Assembly (NCBI GenBank): GCA_913058135.1
Contig: CAJXPR010000012.1
Coordinates: forward strand, 1-51,829
Source of the DNA: an uncultured Gammaproteobacteria bacterium
GTDB taxonomy: Bacteria > Pseudomonadota > Gammaproteobacteria > Pseudomonadales > Pseudohongiellaceae
Length of the DNA: 51,829 nucleotides
Direction: 5' to 3'
Shown here: positions 26,487 to 35,227 of the stretch, piece after piece
How the letters are laid out: the number at the start of each line of letters is the position of its first letter
How positions within the stretch are numbered: position 1 is the stretch's first letter
Made by a program: the position numbers and the translations under genes
Notes under the pieces: generated by a model
Seen by the model: only the letters and a program-made list of their open reading frames with translations
Database searches by the model: none
Told to the model about the DNA's origin: nothing

Positions 26487-27614
26487 TTGCGATTTATCCT
26501 GCGACATCCCTTGTTGATCCTGTTTATCGTCGCGGCGATAGCATTGACCTACGGCGTTTATTCACGCCTTACCCAAGAGCCCGCCGGCGGCGCCGGCATG
26601 ATGCGCGGGGGTGGTATGGGGCCAGTGTCAGTCACCGTGACCGAAGTGATCCGGCAACAACTGGCCGACGAAGTTGAATCCGTCGGCACCGCGCAGGCCA
26701 ATGAGTCTGTCAATCTGACCGCAAAAGTTTCGGACACTGTGACTGCCGTGCATTTTGAGGATGGTGACCTGGTAGAGCAGGGCGACATTCTGGTGGAGTT
26801 GACCAACAGTGCCGAAGCAGCACGACTGTCAGAAGTGCAGTCTGAAGTCGATGATGCCCGACGCCAGTACGAACGCTTGCAGAGCCTGATCGAGACCAAT
26901 CTTATTTCCCAGACTGACCTGGAAGTGGCGCGCACCCGATATGACACTGCCAGGGCCAGACTTGAAGGCGTCATCGCAAACATGGATGACCGGCTGATTC
27001 GCGCGCCGTTCTCCGGCATGCTTGGATTCCGGAATATAAGCGAAGGCACACTGGTCACTCCCAACACCGTCATCACCACCCTGGATGACATCTCCACCAT
27101 CAAACTTGACTTCAATATTGCTGAAGTATTTTTTGCCCAATTGCAGCCGGGGCTCACGGTAACGGCCAATAGCATTGTCTATCGTGGTCGCGCTTTTGAA
27201 GGCGTGGTTCAGAATATCGGCTCGCGCATTGATGAGGTTACACGCTCAGTTCAGGTGCGGGCCGTGATCGACAACAGCGACCGGGTACTGCGTCCGGGCA
27301 TGTTATTGACCGTTGGCCTGACACTGAATGAGCGCGACACCGTGGTGGTGCCGGAGGCGGCACTGGTGCCGAGCCAGGGCAGGCAATATGTATTCGTGGT
27401 AGATGAAGAGAGTATCGCGCGCCGTGTCGAAGTTGAAGTAGGCCGCCGACGTCCCGGGTTGGCCGAGATAGTGTCCGGCCTGGTGCCGGGCCAACGCGTA
27501 GTCACAGAGGGCATCGCACAGGTCCGACCGGGTCAACCGGTTCGCATCATGAACAGTGGTGAATCCAGCACCAGTGCCGCCGGCAATACCGCAGCGAGAC
27601 AAGGTCAGTCCTGA
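26487..27614 (+). CDS. RND efflux periplasmic adaptor (membrane fusion protein)
   Basis: The adaptor that links an inner-membrane RND pump to an outer-membrane channel. A single N-terminal helix (about residues 8-22) is followed by a Gly/Met-rich linker, a lipoyl-type half (ESVNLTAKVSDTVTAVHFEDGD), a coiled-coil hairpin (about 110-165), the second lipoyl half (RLIRAPFSGMLGFRNISEGTLV) and beta-barrel domains. I prefer TTG 26487 (375 residues) because GGGAG lies 7 nt before it. An in-frame ATG at 26415 lacks a visible Shine-Dalgarno and would add 24 residues. It is followed after 57 nt by the pump gene. Confidence 0.92.
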   Translation: MRFILRHPLLILFIVAAIALTYGVYSRLTQEPAGGAGMMRGGGMGPVSVTVTEVIRQQLADEVESVGTAQANESVNLTAKVSDTVTAVHFEDGDLVEQGDILVELTNSAEAARLSEVQSEVDDARRQYERLQSLIETNLISQTDLEVARTRYDTARARLEGVIANMDDRLIRAPFSGMLGFRNISEGTLVTPNTVITTLDDISTIKLDFNIAEVFFAQLQPGLTVTANSIVYRGRAFEGVVQNIGSRIDEVTRSVQVRAVIDNSDRVLRPGMLLTVGLTLNERDTVVVPEAALVPSQGRQYVFVVDEESIARRVEVEVGRRRPGLAEIVSGLVPGQRVVTEGIAQVRPGQPVRIMNSGESSTSAAGNTAARQGQS

Positions 27615-27629
27615 GCCGGTGACGGCGAT

Positions 27630-27649
27630 GCTGCGGAACATTCCGCAGC
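27630..27649 (+). other. Intercistronic hairpin between adaptor and pump genes
   Basis: GCTGCGGAA (27630-27638) and TTCCGCAGC (27641-27649) form a perfect stem with a tight centre, 23 nt before the pump start and without a T-run. It may influence mRNA processing or the adaptor:pump ratio. Confidence 0.45.
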
Positions 27650-27671
27650 GCTTTCCAGAGGATAACGCACA

Positions 27672-30600
27672 ATGATATTGTCAGACGTTTCAGTCAAGCG
27701 TCCGGTGTTTGCCGCGGTCATCAGCCTGTTGCTGGTCGCTTTTGGCATTCTGTCCTTTATGGAGCTGCCGGTACGGGAATATCCGGATACCAGCCCGCCA
27801 GTCGTTTCGGTCAGTACCAGTTATCCCGGTGCCTCAGCAGAAATTGTCGAGGCGCAGATTACCCAGCTCATTGAGGACCAGATCAACGGCGTTGAAGGTG
27901 TGCAGACCATCAGCTCGTCAAGCAGCGATGGCAGTTCGCGGGTTTCGGTGGAGTTTGCGGTCGGACGCGATATCGATCAGGCAGCCAATGATATTCGCGA
28001 CAAGGTGTCGCGTGTCACACGGCGCTTGCCGGAGGGCGTCGATCCGCCAGAGATCGCCAAGGCGGATTCCGATGCACGCCCCATGGCGTTCTACAATCTG
28101 CAAAGCACGCAGATGAGCTTTCTGGAACTTAACGATTACGCAGAACGTTATATCGTTGACCAATTCGCTGTGGTTGACGGAGTGGCGAGTGTGTCTGTGA
28201 GAGGCACCGGTGGTTATGCCATGCGTGTCTGGCTTGACCGCGTGGCCCTGGCCGCCAGGGGACTGGCCGTCACCGATGTTGAATCAGCATTGCGCCGGCA
28301 GAACATTGAATTACCGGCGGGGCGTGTCGATTCACTGGATCGGGAGTTCAGTGTCCGGGTGGATCGCATCTATCAGACCCCTGAGGATTTCCGTGGACTG
28401 GTTATCAGCCGTGGTGAAGACGGACATCTGGTGACCCTGGGCGAGGTTGCACGCGTAGAGCTGGGTGCGGCCAGTAACAGGGCGGTATTCCGCGGCAACG
28501 GCGTCGATGCTGTGGGGCTCGGTATCGTACGCCAGTCAACTGCCAACAGCCTGCAGATTCTGCGCGATACCATTGCTGTCGCCGAACGCATCAATGCAAC
28601 CTTGCCGGATCACATGGTGCTGGAGCTGTCCAACAGCGACGCCGAGTTTATTGAGTACGCCATCGACTCGGTGTACAGCACCATCATTATGACCGTCATT
28701 CTGGTCAGCCTGGTCATCTACATGTTTCTGGGCTCCTTCCGCAGCATGCTGATCCCCGCCGTGACTATCCCGGTATGTCTGCTGTCGGCGTTCATGGTGA
28801 TGCTGCTGTTTGGTCTGACCATCAACCTGATCACATTACTGGCACTGGTACTGTGTGTTGGGCTTATCGTAGATGATTCGATCGTCGTGCTGGAGAATAT
28901 CCAGCGGCGGGTAGAGGCGGGCGAACCGCCCTTGCTGGCGGCGTATAACGGCGCACGGCAGGTGGGTTTCGCAGTGGTCGCCACCACGCTGGTACTGTTG
29001 GCGGTGTTCGTGCCGGTTGTCTTCATGGAAGGCAATATGGGCATCCTGTTTTACGAGCTGGCCATCACCATCGGCGGCGCCGTCATTATTTCGACAATTC
29101 TGGCCCTGTCACTGACACCCATGATGAGTTCCAAACTGCTCAACAGTCATTCGCACGAAAGCTTCCTGACGCGAATTGTTGACCGGGTGTTCCGCTGGTT
29201 GCAGCGGGGATATCACGCGGCCCTGGAAGTTGCGTTGCAGGCAAGATACCTGATCCTGGCAAGCCTGGTGCTGGTTGGTGTGGGTGTCTATTTCCTGTGG
29301 CAGCAGGTGCCTTCTGAATTCGCCCCGCAGGAAGATCAGGGTGTGTTCATGGCCCGCATCAGCGGGCCGGAAGGCGCCAGCATGAGCTACATGCAGGAAC
29401 AGACCAATACCATGCAGGAAAGTGTGACACCGTTTCTTGAAAATGGAGAAATCCGTAGCATAGTAACCATTCTGCCGGGGTTTGGTGGCGGCAGTGGAGT
29501 CAGCGGCGGGATGGCCATTGTCGCGTTGGCTGATTGGGAAGTGCGCGAGAAACCCACCCAACAGGTGATGAACGAACTTGCCGCAGACTGGCAAAACCTG
29601 CCTGGTCTTGAAGTCAATATGTTCATGCGCTCCGGCCTGGTCCGTGGCGGCGGCGGCATGCCGGTACAGTTTGTGATCGGTGGTCGCACCTATGAAGAAC
29701 TGGCGCAATGGCGCGACATATTGATCGAGCGGGGCGAGGCCAGCGGACTGTTTACCCGTATGAACTCGGATTTCCTGGAAACCCGGCCAAGCCTGACGAT
29801 CACCGTCGACAAGACCCGGGCCGCGGATCTGGGCGTATCCATTCAGTCCATCGGGCGCACTTTGCAGGCAATGATGAGTGAAAGCAGGGTCACAACATTC
29901 GCCGACCGCGGTGAGGAATATGACGTCATCCTGCAGGCTGAGGAGAGTCAGCGCGCCTCTCCTGATGACCTGACCAACATCTATGTCAGGTCGGAAAGCA
30001 GTGGCCAGTTGATCCCGCTATCAAACCTGATTGTGGTTGAGAACACCTCGTCACCGAACTCTCTGAACCGTTACATGCGCATGCGTGCAATAACGGTCAG
30101 CGCCGGTCTGCAACCAGGCGTGACGCTGGAGCAGGGACTGGATTTCCTGGAGCAGACAGTACTGACTGAACTGCCGGAACACGCCCAGATCAATTACAAA
30201 GGGGAGTCGCTGGAGCTCAAGGAAGCCAGTGGCGGCCTGGCATTCATTTTTGGCATGTCGCTGCTGGTGGTGTTTCTGGTACTGGCTGCCCAGTTTGAGA
30301 GCTTTGTTCATCCTCTGGTCATCATGACCACTGTACCGCTGGCGATTTTCGGCGCGCTGATCGGGTTATTGCTTACCGGCGGTACCCTGAATATCTATAC
30401 CAACATTGGCCTGATCATCCTGGTGGGTATCGCCAGCAAGAACGGAATCCTGATTGTTGAATTCGCCAATCAGTTGCGTGATGAAGGCAAACCCTTTCGC
30501 GAAGCCCTGGTCGAAGCCTGCGATATGCGCCTGCGACCGGTACTGATGACGGCACTGTCGACCATCATGGGCTCATTGCCCCTGATACTTGCCACCGGTG

Positions 30601-30854
30601 CCGGCTCGGAAAGCCGGGTTTTGCTGGGCACCGTCATTTTCTCCGGCGTGCTTATGACCACGCTGATGACTCTGTTTGTCGTCCCGGTGGTTTATGACCT
30701 GCTGGCCAGAAATACCGGTTCACCGCAAACAGTGACTCGCTTGCTTAACAAGCTGCAAAGCAAATACACTGACGGGACAAAACCTGCCGGCACCGGCGCA
30801 GGCGGCACTGGCGGCGAAGGCCAGGTTGTCAACCAGCGCCGGCAAGACATCTGA
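27672..30854 (+). CDS. RND efflux pump, HAE1 family inner-membrane permease
   Basis: A proton-driven trimeric drug/solute exporter of 1060 residues. Twelve transmembrane helices and two large periplasmic loops are evident. The N-terminus DVSVKRPVFAAVISLLLVAFG is typical, TM4 carries the proton-relay Asp pair in GLIVDDSIVVLENI, and the Lys of TM10 is in GIASKNGILIVEFANQ. The C-terminus carries a Gly-rich, apparently disordered cytoplasmic tail of about 35 residues. AGAGGA lies 10 nt before the ATG. No outer-membrane factor is adjacent, so a shared TolC-like channel elsewhere is presumed. Substrates cannot be predicted, though drug-type HAE1 relatives are most similar in appearance. Confidence 0.95.
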   Translation: MILSDVSVKRPVFAAVISLLLVAFGILSFMELPVREYPDTSPPVVSVSTSYPGASAEIVEAQITQLIEDQINGVEGVQTISSSSSDGSSRVSVEFAVGRDIDQAANDIRDKVSRVTRRLPEGVDPPEIAKADSDARPMAFYNLQSTQMSFLELNDYAERYIVDQFAVVDGVASVSVRGTGGYAMRVWLDRVALAARGLAVTDVESALRRQNIELPAGRVDSLDREFSVRVDRIYQTPEDFRGLVISRGEDGHLVTLGEVARVELGAASNRAVFRGNGVDAVGLGIVRQSTANSLQILRDTIAVAERINATLPDHMVLELSNSDAEFIEYAIDSVYSTIIMTVILVSLVIYMFLGSFRSMLIPAVTIPVCLLSAFMVMLLFGLTINLITLLALVLCVGLIVDDSIVVLENIQRRVEAGEPPLLAAYNGARQVGFAVVATTLVLLAVFVPVVFMEGNMGILFYELAITIGGAVIISTILALSLTPMMSSKLLNSHSHESFLTRIVDRVFRWLQRGYHAALEVALQARYLILASLVLVGVGVYFLWQQVPSEFAPQEDQGVFMARISGPEGASMSYMQEQTNTMQESVTPFLENGEIRSIVTILPGFGGGSGVSGGMAIVALADWEVREKPTQQVMNELAADWQNLPGLEVNMFMRSGLVRGGGGMPVQFVIGGRTYEELAQWRDILIERGEASGLFTRMNSDFLETRPSLTITVDKTRAADLGVSIQSIGRTLQAMMSESRVTTFADRGEEYDVILQAEESQRASPDDLTNIYVRSESSGQLIPLSNLIVVENTSSPNSLNRYMRMRAITVSAGLQPGVTLEQGLDFLEQTVLTELPEHAQINYKGESLELKEASGGLAFIFGMSLLVVFLVLAAQFESFVHPLVIMTTVPLAIFGALIGLLLTGGTLNIYTNIGLIILVGIASKNGILIVEFANQLRDEGKPFREALVEACDMRLRPVLMTALSTIMGSLPLILATGAGSESRVLLGTVIFSGVLMTTLMTLFVVPVVYDLLARNTGSPQTVTRLLNKLQSKYTDGTKPAGTGAGGTGGEGQVVNQRRQDI

Positions 30855-30919
30855 TCGCCTGATACCCGTCTGCCGGTTAACGGCAGTCGGCTATCGGATC
30901 GACACGGGAGAAACAGTGT

Positions 30920-31516
30920 ATGGAAGTGACAACCATCGTGATGCTGGTCATCGTTGCCGTGCTGGTGTTTTACGGCATCGGCATTTTCAATCAACTGGTC
31001 AGTTTGCGTAATCGCTACCAGAATGCTTTTGCCCAGATCGAAGTTCAGTTAAAACGGCGTTACGACCTGATCCCGAATCTGGTAGAAACCGCCAAAGCCT
31101 ATATGTCACACGAGCGCGAAACCCTGGAGTCGGTCATATCAGCGCGCAATGCAGCGGCGCAGGGTCTGAGTGACGCGGCGGCAAAACCCGGCGATGCGGC
31201 AGCGATGCAGGCATTGGCGGCCCGTGAAGGGGCGCTGGGAGGTGCCCTGGGCCGACTTAATGTGGTGATGGAAGCCTACCCAGATCTGAAAGCCAGTCAG
31301 AATATGATGCAGTTGACCGAAGAACTTACCAGCACTGAAAACAAGGTAGCCTTTGCCCGACAGGCGTTCAATGACCAGGTCATGGCATACAACACATACA
31401 AGCAGAGCTTCCCGCCGGTCGTGTTCGCCGGTGTATTTGGCCACGGTGCCGATGCGTCGCTACTGGAGTTTGCGGATAGCGAACAGATACAGGAAGCTCC
31501 CAAAGTCAATTTCTGA
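30920..31516 (+). CDS. lemA: LemA-family protein
   Basis: A 198-residue LemA protein: one N-terminal transmembrane helix (about 5-25, N-out in the family) and a helical bundle containing [44 protein letters not shown]. The molecular role of LemA proteins is poorly defined; they often pair with M48 metalloproteases or TPM-domain proteins. Here the M48 protease starts 18 nt downstream, so a two-gene envelope quality-control unit is likely. GGGAG lies 9 nt before the ATG. Confidence 0.94.
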   Translation: MEVTTIVMLVIVAVLVFYGIGIFNQLVSLRNRYQNAFAQIEVQLKRRYDLIPNLVETAKAYMSHERETLESVISARNAAAQGLSDAAAKPGDAAAMQALAAREGALGGALGRLNVVMEAYPDLKASQNMMQLTEELTSTENKVAFARQAFNDQVMAYNTYKQSFPPVVFAGVFGHGADASLLEFADSEQIQEAPKVNF

Positions 31517-31533
31517 ACGTTACCGGAGAAACC

Positions 31534-33447
31534 ATGGATTTTTTCCGGGCGCAGGATATTGCCCGTCGTAAAACCGGACGGTTGGTACTGCTTTTTGTGC
31601 TGGCGGTCATCAGCCTGATCATCATAACCAATGTACTGGTGCTGCTTACTCTGGGTCTGGCGTCGGCTGACGGCAGCGGCGCACCCATGCTCACCGAGAT
31701 TAATCCAGGTGTGTTTGTTGCCATCAGTGTAGCGGTCGTTGCTGTCGTTGGCTTTGGCAGTCTCTATAAAATGGCGAGTCTGCGCGGCGGCGGGGCGCGT
31801 GTAGCTGAATCGCTGGGAGGGCGGCTGCTGGTGTCGGGCAGCGGCGACATTCATGAACAGCGCGTCCTGAATGTCGTTGAAGAAATGGCTATTGCGTCAT
31901 CCACACCCGTACCTCCCGTCTATCTGCTCGATGAAGATGCCATCAACGCTTTTGCAGCCGGTTTCTCGCCATCCGACGCAGTGATTGGCGTCACTCGTGG
32001 CACCATTGTCAAATTGTCCCGTGAAGAGCTGCAGGGCGTCATTGCCCACGAATTCAGTCATATCCTGCATGGCGACATGCGTCTGAATATTCGCCTGATC
32101 GGGTTGTTGCACGGCATCCTGATACTCGGTCTGATGGGTTACTATCTGATGCGGACTGCCGGAATCAGCAGGCGCGGCAAAAACGGCAACGGTATCGTTT
32201 TTCTGGGCCTCGGTCTTATCATTATTGGCGCCGCCGGCACCTTTTTTGGCAATCTGATCAAATCGGCTGTCAGCCGTCAACGTGAATTCCTGGCAGATGC
32301 CTCGGCAGTGCAGTTTACCCGCAGCGCCGATGGAATAGCCGGCGCCCTTAAACGCATAGGCGGAGACACTGCCGGATCGCAGCTGAATAACCCCGGGGCA
32401 CGCGAGATCAGTCATGCGCTGTTCAGTCAGGGTGTGCATACATCCTTTGCTGCGCTGTTTGCCACACATCCACCGCTGGAGCAAAGAATCAGGCGGTTGC
32501 AGCCACAGTGGGATGGCGAATATGCAGAGTCGCCGGCGCCGGCGGTTGCCGCCAGGGAGTCTGGCAGTGCACCGCCACCAGACACCCGTCAACGCAGCGA
32601 TGTCGCACTGGGCGTAGCCGCGATCGCGGCGATGCAACGCGCCGGGGCACCCGATTCCGCAGATCTGCAGGAAGCCAGTCGCATTCGTCAACAGCTCGCC
32701 CCGGTTTTCCTGCAAGCGGCCCATGAACCCCATGGTGCAAGAGCCCTGATGTATTTTCTGCTGATTAATGCCGGGCCCGACGGTGCCGTTGCCGGCCGAG
32801 CCGCTGCACAATACGAATATCTCGCCCATCACGCAGATGCGGGCGTCTACCAGGAACTGATAATACTCAACGAAAACTGCCACCTGCTGGCAGCGACTGA
32901 CCGGCTGGCGCTGATCAATATCGCCCTGTCAGCATTGCACCAGCTAAGCCTGGCGCAATACCACATGTTTGAAAAGAACATGCTGGCAGTAGTGCAATTG
33001 TCACCGGAAAATTCGCTGATGGCCTGGGTGTACCACTTTCTGATACTCAAGCATCTGCGTCCGGTTTTTGGCGGAAGCGTCAGCAGGACCGGCAAACGAC
33101 GCCTGGAAGGTTGTGCAGCGGCTTGTCAGATAAGTCTGTCCGCCCTCGCGCATCTTGGCCAGCAAGGAGAAGCAGCGGCGATTGCCTTCTCCGCTGCCGG
33201 AAACCAGCTACAGGAACGTTTGCCCGAACTGGCTGAAGCGCAGCTAATGGCAGTGAGCGATCTGGATCGTCACATTCTGCAGGACTCCCTCGCCGAGCTG
33301 CAGCAATTGGATTTGCGTGATAAACAGGCATTTTTGCTGGCGGCCACCGCCTGCATCCAGTCTGACGGCAAACTCACCGCTGCCGAACAGGCACTGTTTC
33401 AGACCTGGGCCGAAATACTCGACTGTCCGACGCCTGCGCTGTTCTGA
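31534..33447 (+). CDS. M48-family membrane metalloprotease with C-terminal TerB-like tail
   Basis: A 637-residue HtpX/Ste24-related zinc protease. Transmembrane segments lie at about 17-42, 58-78, 184-206 and 220-240. The zinc site is HEFSH (His172, His176) with Glu173 catalytic and Glu251 of REFLADASAVQ as third ligand. It is about twice the size of HtpX. The extra C-terminal half (about 320-637) is soluble, mostly helical and Ala-rich, and ends in DKQAFLLAATACIQSDGKLTAAEQALF, which resembles a TerB-type domain. The active site probably faces the cytoplasm or membrane surface, but topology is inferred. It is co-transcribed with lemA and converges with ygfZ, 22 nt beyond. Confidence 0.92.
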   Translation: MDFFRAQDIARRKTGRLVLLFVLAVISLIIITNVLVLLTLGLASADGSGAPMLTEINPGVFVAISVAVVAVVGFGSLYKMASLRGGGARVAESLGGRLLVSGSGDIHEQRVLNVVEEMAIASSTPVPPVYLLDEDAINAFAAGFSPSDAVIGVTRGTIVKLSREELQGVIAHEFSHILHGDMRLNIRLIGLLHGILILGLMGYYLMRTAGISRRGKNGNGIVFLGLGLIIIGAAGTFFGNLIKSAVSRQREFLADASAVQFTRSADGIAGALKRIGGDTAGSQLNNPGAREISHALFSQGVHTSFAALFATHPPLEQRIRRLQPQWDGEYAESPAPAVAARESGSAPPPDTRQRSDVALGVAAIAAMQRAGAPDSADLQEASRIRQQLAPVFLQAAHEPHGARALMYFLLINAGPDGAVAGRAAAQYEYLAHHADAGVYQELIILNENCHLLAATDRLALINIALSALHQLSLAQYHMFEKNMLAVVQLSPENSLMAWVYHFLILKHLRPVFGGSVSRTGKRRLEGCAAACQISLSALAHLGQQGEAAAIAFSAAGNQLQERLPELAEAQLMAVSDLDRHILQDSLAELQQLDLRDKQAFLLAATACIQSDGKLTAAEQALFQTWAEILDCPTPALF

Positions 33448-33469
33448 GAGGGTTGCAGAGGCGTAAGGT

Positions 33470-34366
33470 TTATCCGGCCATCACCGGCAGAATAACCAAT
33501 GCCTCGGTCAGCCCGCTGGCTCGTTTAATGGAATCAACAAGCTCCGCGTTTTCCGGCAGAGGTTGTGCGTCCGGCACAGTGATATGCTGCAGTCGTTTCT
33601 TGGCCTCTGCGCGATAATACATACGAGCCACTACCTCCTGACCGGTGTAGCAGCCTTTCCTGAAGTCTATGACGCCGTTGATGTCATAGTTCAGAACCTG
33701 CGGCGTATACAGCTCCTGCTGACCAGGGCGAATATGCGCGATGCCGGCGACGATATCTGCCAGACGCCAGTCCTGCTCGGTCCCGGTCTCACACCGCGAC
33801 GACAGTGCAGCTGCCAGCTCGCCGTGCGCGCCACTCAGTATGCAATAAAACCGCGCGGGGGACTCCTGCACACGCACAATGACCGCGCCATGGGCCGTTG
33901 TGCACGCATCCATGGCTCCCGGCGGCTGCACGCCACTGGCACTGAGCGCCTGTACACATGCTTTGCCAGCGATACCGAGCGCGACATACTGCTCACTGAC
34001 AACCTGTAGTTCGGTCTTGAAAAAGACTTTGTACTTGTTAAGGGTGTTCAACACCACATCCGCCATCCCGGCACTGCAGATCAGCAGGATACGGTCTTCG
34101 TGCCTCAGCACACGCAGATCAGCCACGACCCGACCCTTGAGGTTGCATAGCGCTGCGCGGAGTGACTGGGTAGCAGTAAGGCGTGACATATCGCAGCTCA
34201 GCTGGCCCTGCAAAAAGCGTTCGCTGTCTGGTCCGGTCACGGCTATCACGTCGGTATCGGCCAGCTGTGCCAGCCATGATTGTCGGTCTGGCTCGAAGCC
34301 ATCAGCAGGGTTATCTGCGCCGGCGCTCGCCGATGCTGCTGTTTCCGGTTCGTTAGGGTATGACAT
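33470..34366 (-). CDS. ygfZ: YgfZ/GcvT-domain folate-dependent Fe-S cluster protein
   Basis: YgfZ supports assembly or repair of certain Fe-S enzymes using folate and resembles the GcvT fold. The 298-residue product has the family hallmark KGCYTGQEVVARM (237-249) with the essential Cys239, preceded by the GPDSERFLQGQLSCDM start of the domain. The first 30 residues are acidic and low-complexity. It is divergent from sdhE across 83 nt, the same arrangement as in E. coli and Pseudomonas, linking flavin and Fe-S maturation factors. Confidence 0.94.
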   Translation of the reverse strand: MSYPNEPETAASASAGADNPADGFEPDRQSWLAQLADTDVIAVTGPDSERFLQGQLSCDMSRLTATQSLRAALCNLKGRVVADLRVLRHEDRILLICSAGMADVVLNTLNKYKVFFKTELQVVSEQYVALGIAGKACVQALSASGVQPPGAMDACTTAHGAVIVRVQESPARFYCILSGAHGELAAALSSRCETGTEQDWRLADIVAGIAHIRPGQQELYTPQVLNYDINGVIDFRKGCYTGQEVVARMYYRAEAKKRLQHITVPDAQPLPENAELVDSIKRASGLTEALVILPVMAG

Positions 34367-34449
34367 GGTATGTTAATCCGGTAAAACGCGATGATTTCAG
34401 TTAAAATCCCCGTATGGTCAAGCTAATGGCTCATCAGACAGGAATAATC

Positions 34450-34719
34450 ATGTTATCAGATATTGCCTACAAGAAAATGCTCTGGCACAGCCGTCGTGGT
34501 ATGTGGGAGCTGGATATTTTGTTGCTGCCGTTTGCCGAGAACCGGCTTCGTGAATTGGTGCCTGCTGACCAGGTGCTCTACGAACGATTGCTGGAGGAAG
34601 AAGACCAGGATCTGTTCGCCTGCCTGGTTGAACGCGCCTCGCATCCCGATCCGGACATTCAGTCGCTGGTCGTCCGCATCCGGGAATACGCAGCCTCTGG
34701 TGTGCGCCGTCCCCACTAG
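34450..34719 (+). CDS. sdhE: Succinate dehydrogenase flavinylation factor SdhE
   Basis: SdhE helps attach FAD covalently to SdhA and fumarate reductase. The 89-residue helical protein contains the defining RRGMWELDILL (RGxxE motif, about residues 12-22). AGGA lies 6 nt before the ATG at 34450. Longer in-frame starts from 34414 are not needed and lack a ribosome site. It is divergent from ygfZ and followed by the ygfX-like gene, as in E. coli (cptB-cptA). Confidence 0.94.
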   Translation: MLSDIAYKKMLWHSRRGMWELDILLLPFAENRLRELVPADQVLYERLLEEEDQDLFACLVERASHPDPDIQSLVVRIREYAASGVRRPH

Positions 34720-34774
34720 TGCATGGCCACTGACGTCCAGCCGCTAATGTCCAGTCTCTGGTGTTCTGTCCCTG

Positions 34775-35227
34775 ATGTACAGTCCGTTCTGCTTCAATCG
34801 CTCGTATGGCCTGGCCATATTTTATGGCGCAGTGCATGTGGCCGCTCTGTTAGCGCTGGTAGCCAGCGCCTTACCGCTGCCCGCATTGCTGCCGATGGCT
34901 GCCCTGCTGATAGTGCACGGTGCCGGTCTGCTGAGACGCGCCCTGATGGCGGACGGTGACGCGCCCGCCGTACTGTACGCAGAAGACACCGAAGTCCTGC
35001 TGACACTTGCCAACGGGCGCAAAATTCCCGTTACCCCGTGGGGTATTTACTGTACCTCTTGGCTACAGGTAGTTCATTTCCGGCGCAGGGGGACTGTTAC
35101 AGGCCCGGGGTTCTGGCTGACGGTCGTAGCCGGTAGCACAGACTCGGACAGCCACCGGCTGTTGCGGGCATGGTTACTGAGCACGCGGTTAGGGCAGGGC
35201 AGGGAGACGGATCAGGATCGTGATTGA
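34775..35227 (+). CDS. YgfX/CptA-like small membrane protein
   Basis: A 150-residue protein with two adjacent N-terminal helices (about 12-30 and 35-50) and a soluble beta-rich tail, the layout of YgfX. In E. coli YgfX was proposed as a toxin countered by SdhE (CptB), although this role is debated. Sequence similarity is weak by eye; the call rests on position directly after sdhE and topology. The ATG at 34775 has no strong Shine-Dalgarno. Its 3' end overlaps the convergent nadB by 16 nt. Confidence 0.65.
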   Translation: MYSPFCFNRSYGLAIFYGAVHVAALLALVASALPLPALLPMAALLIVHGAGLLRRALMADGDAPAVLYAEDTEVLLTLANGRKIPVTPWGIYCTSWLQVVHFRRRGTVTGPGFWLTVVAGSTDSDSHRLLRAWLLSTRLGQGRETDQDRD

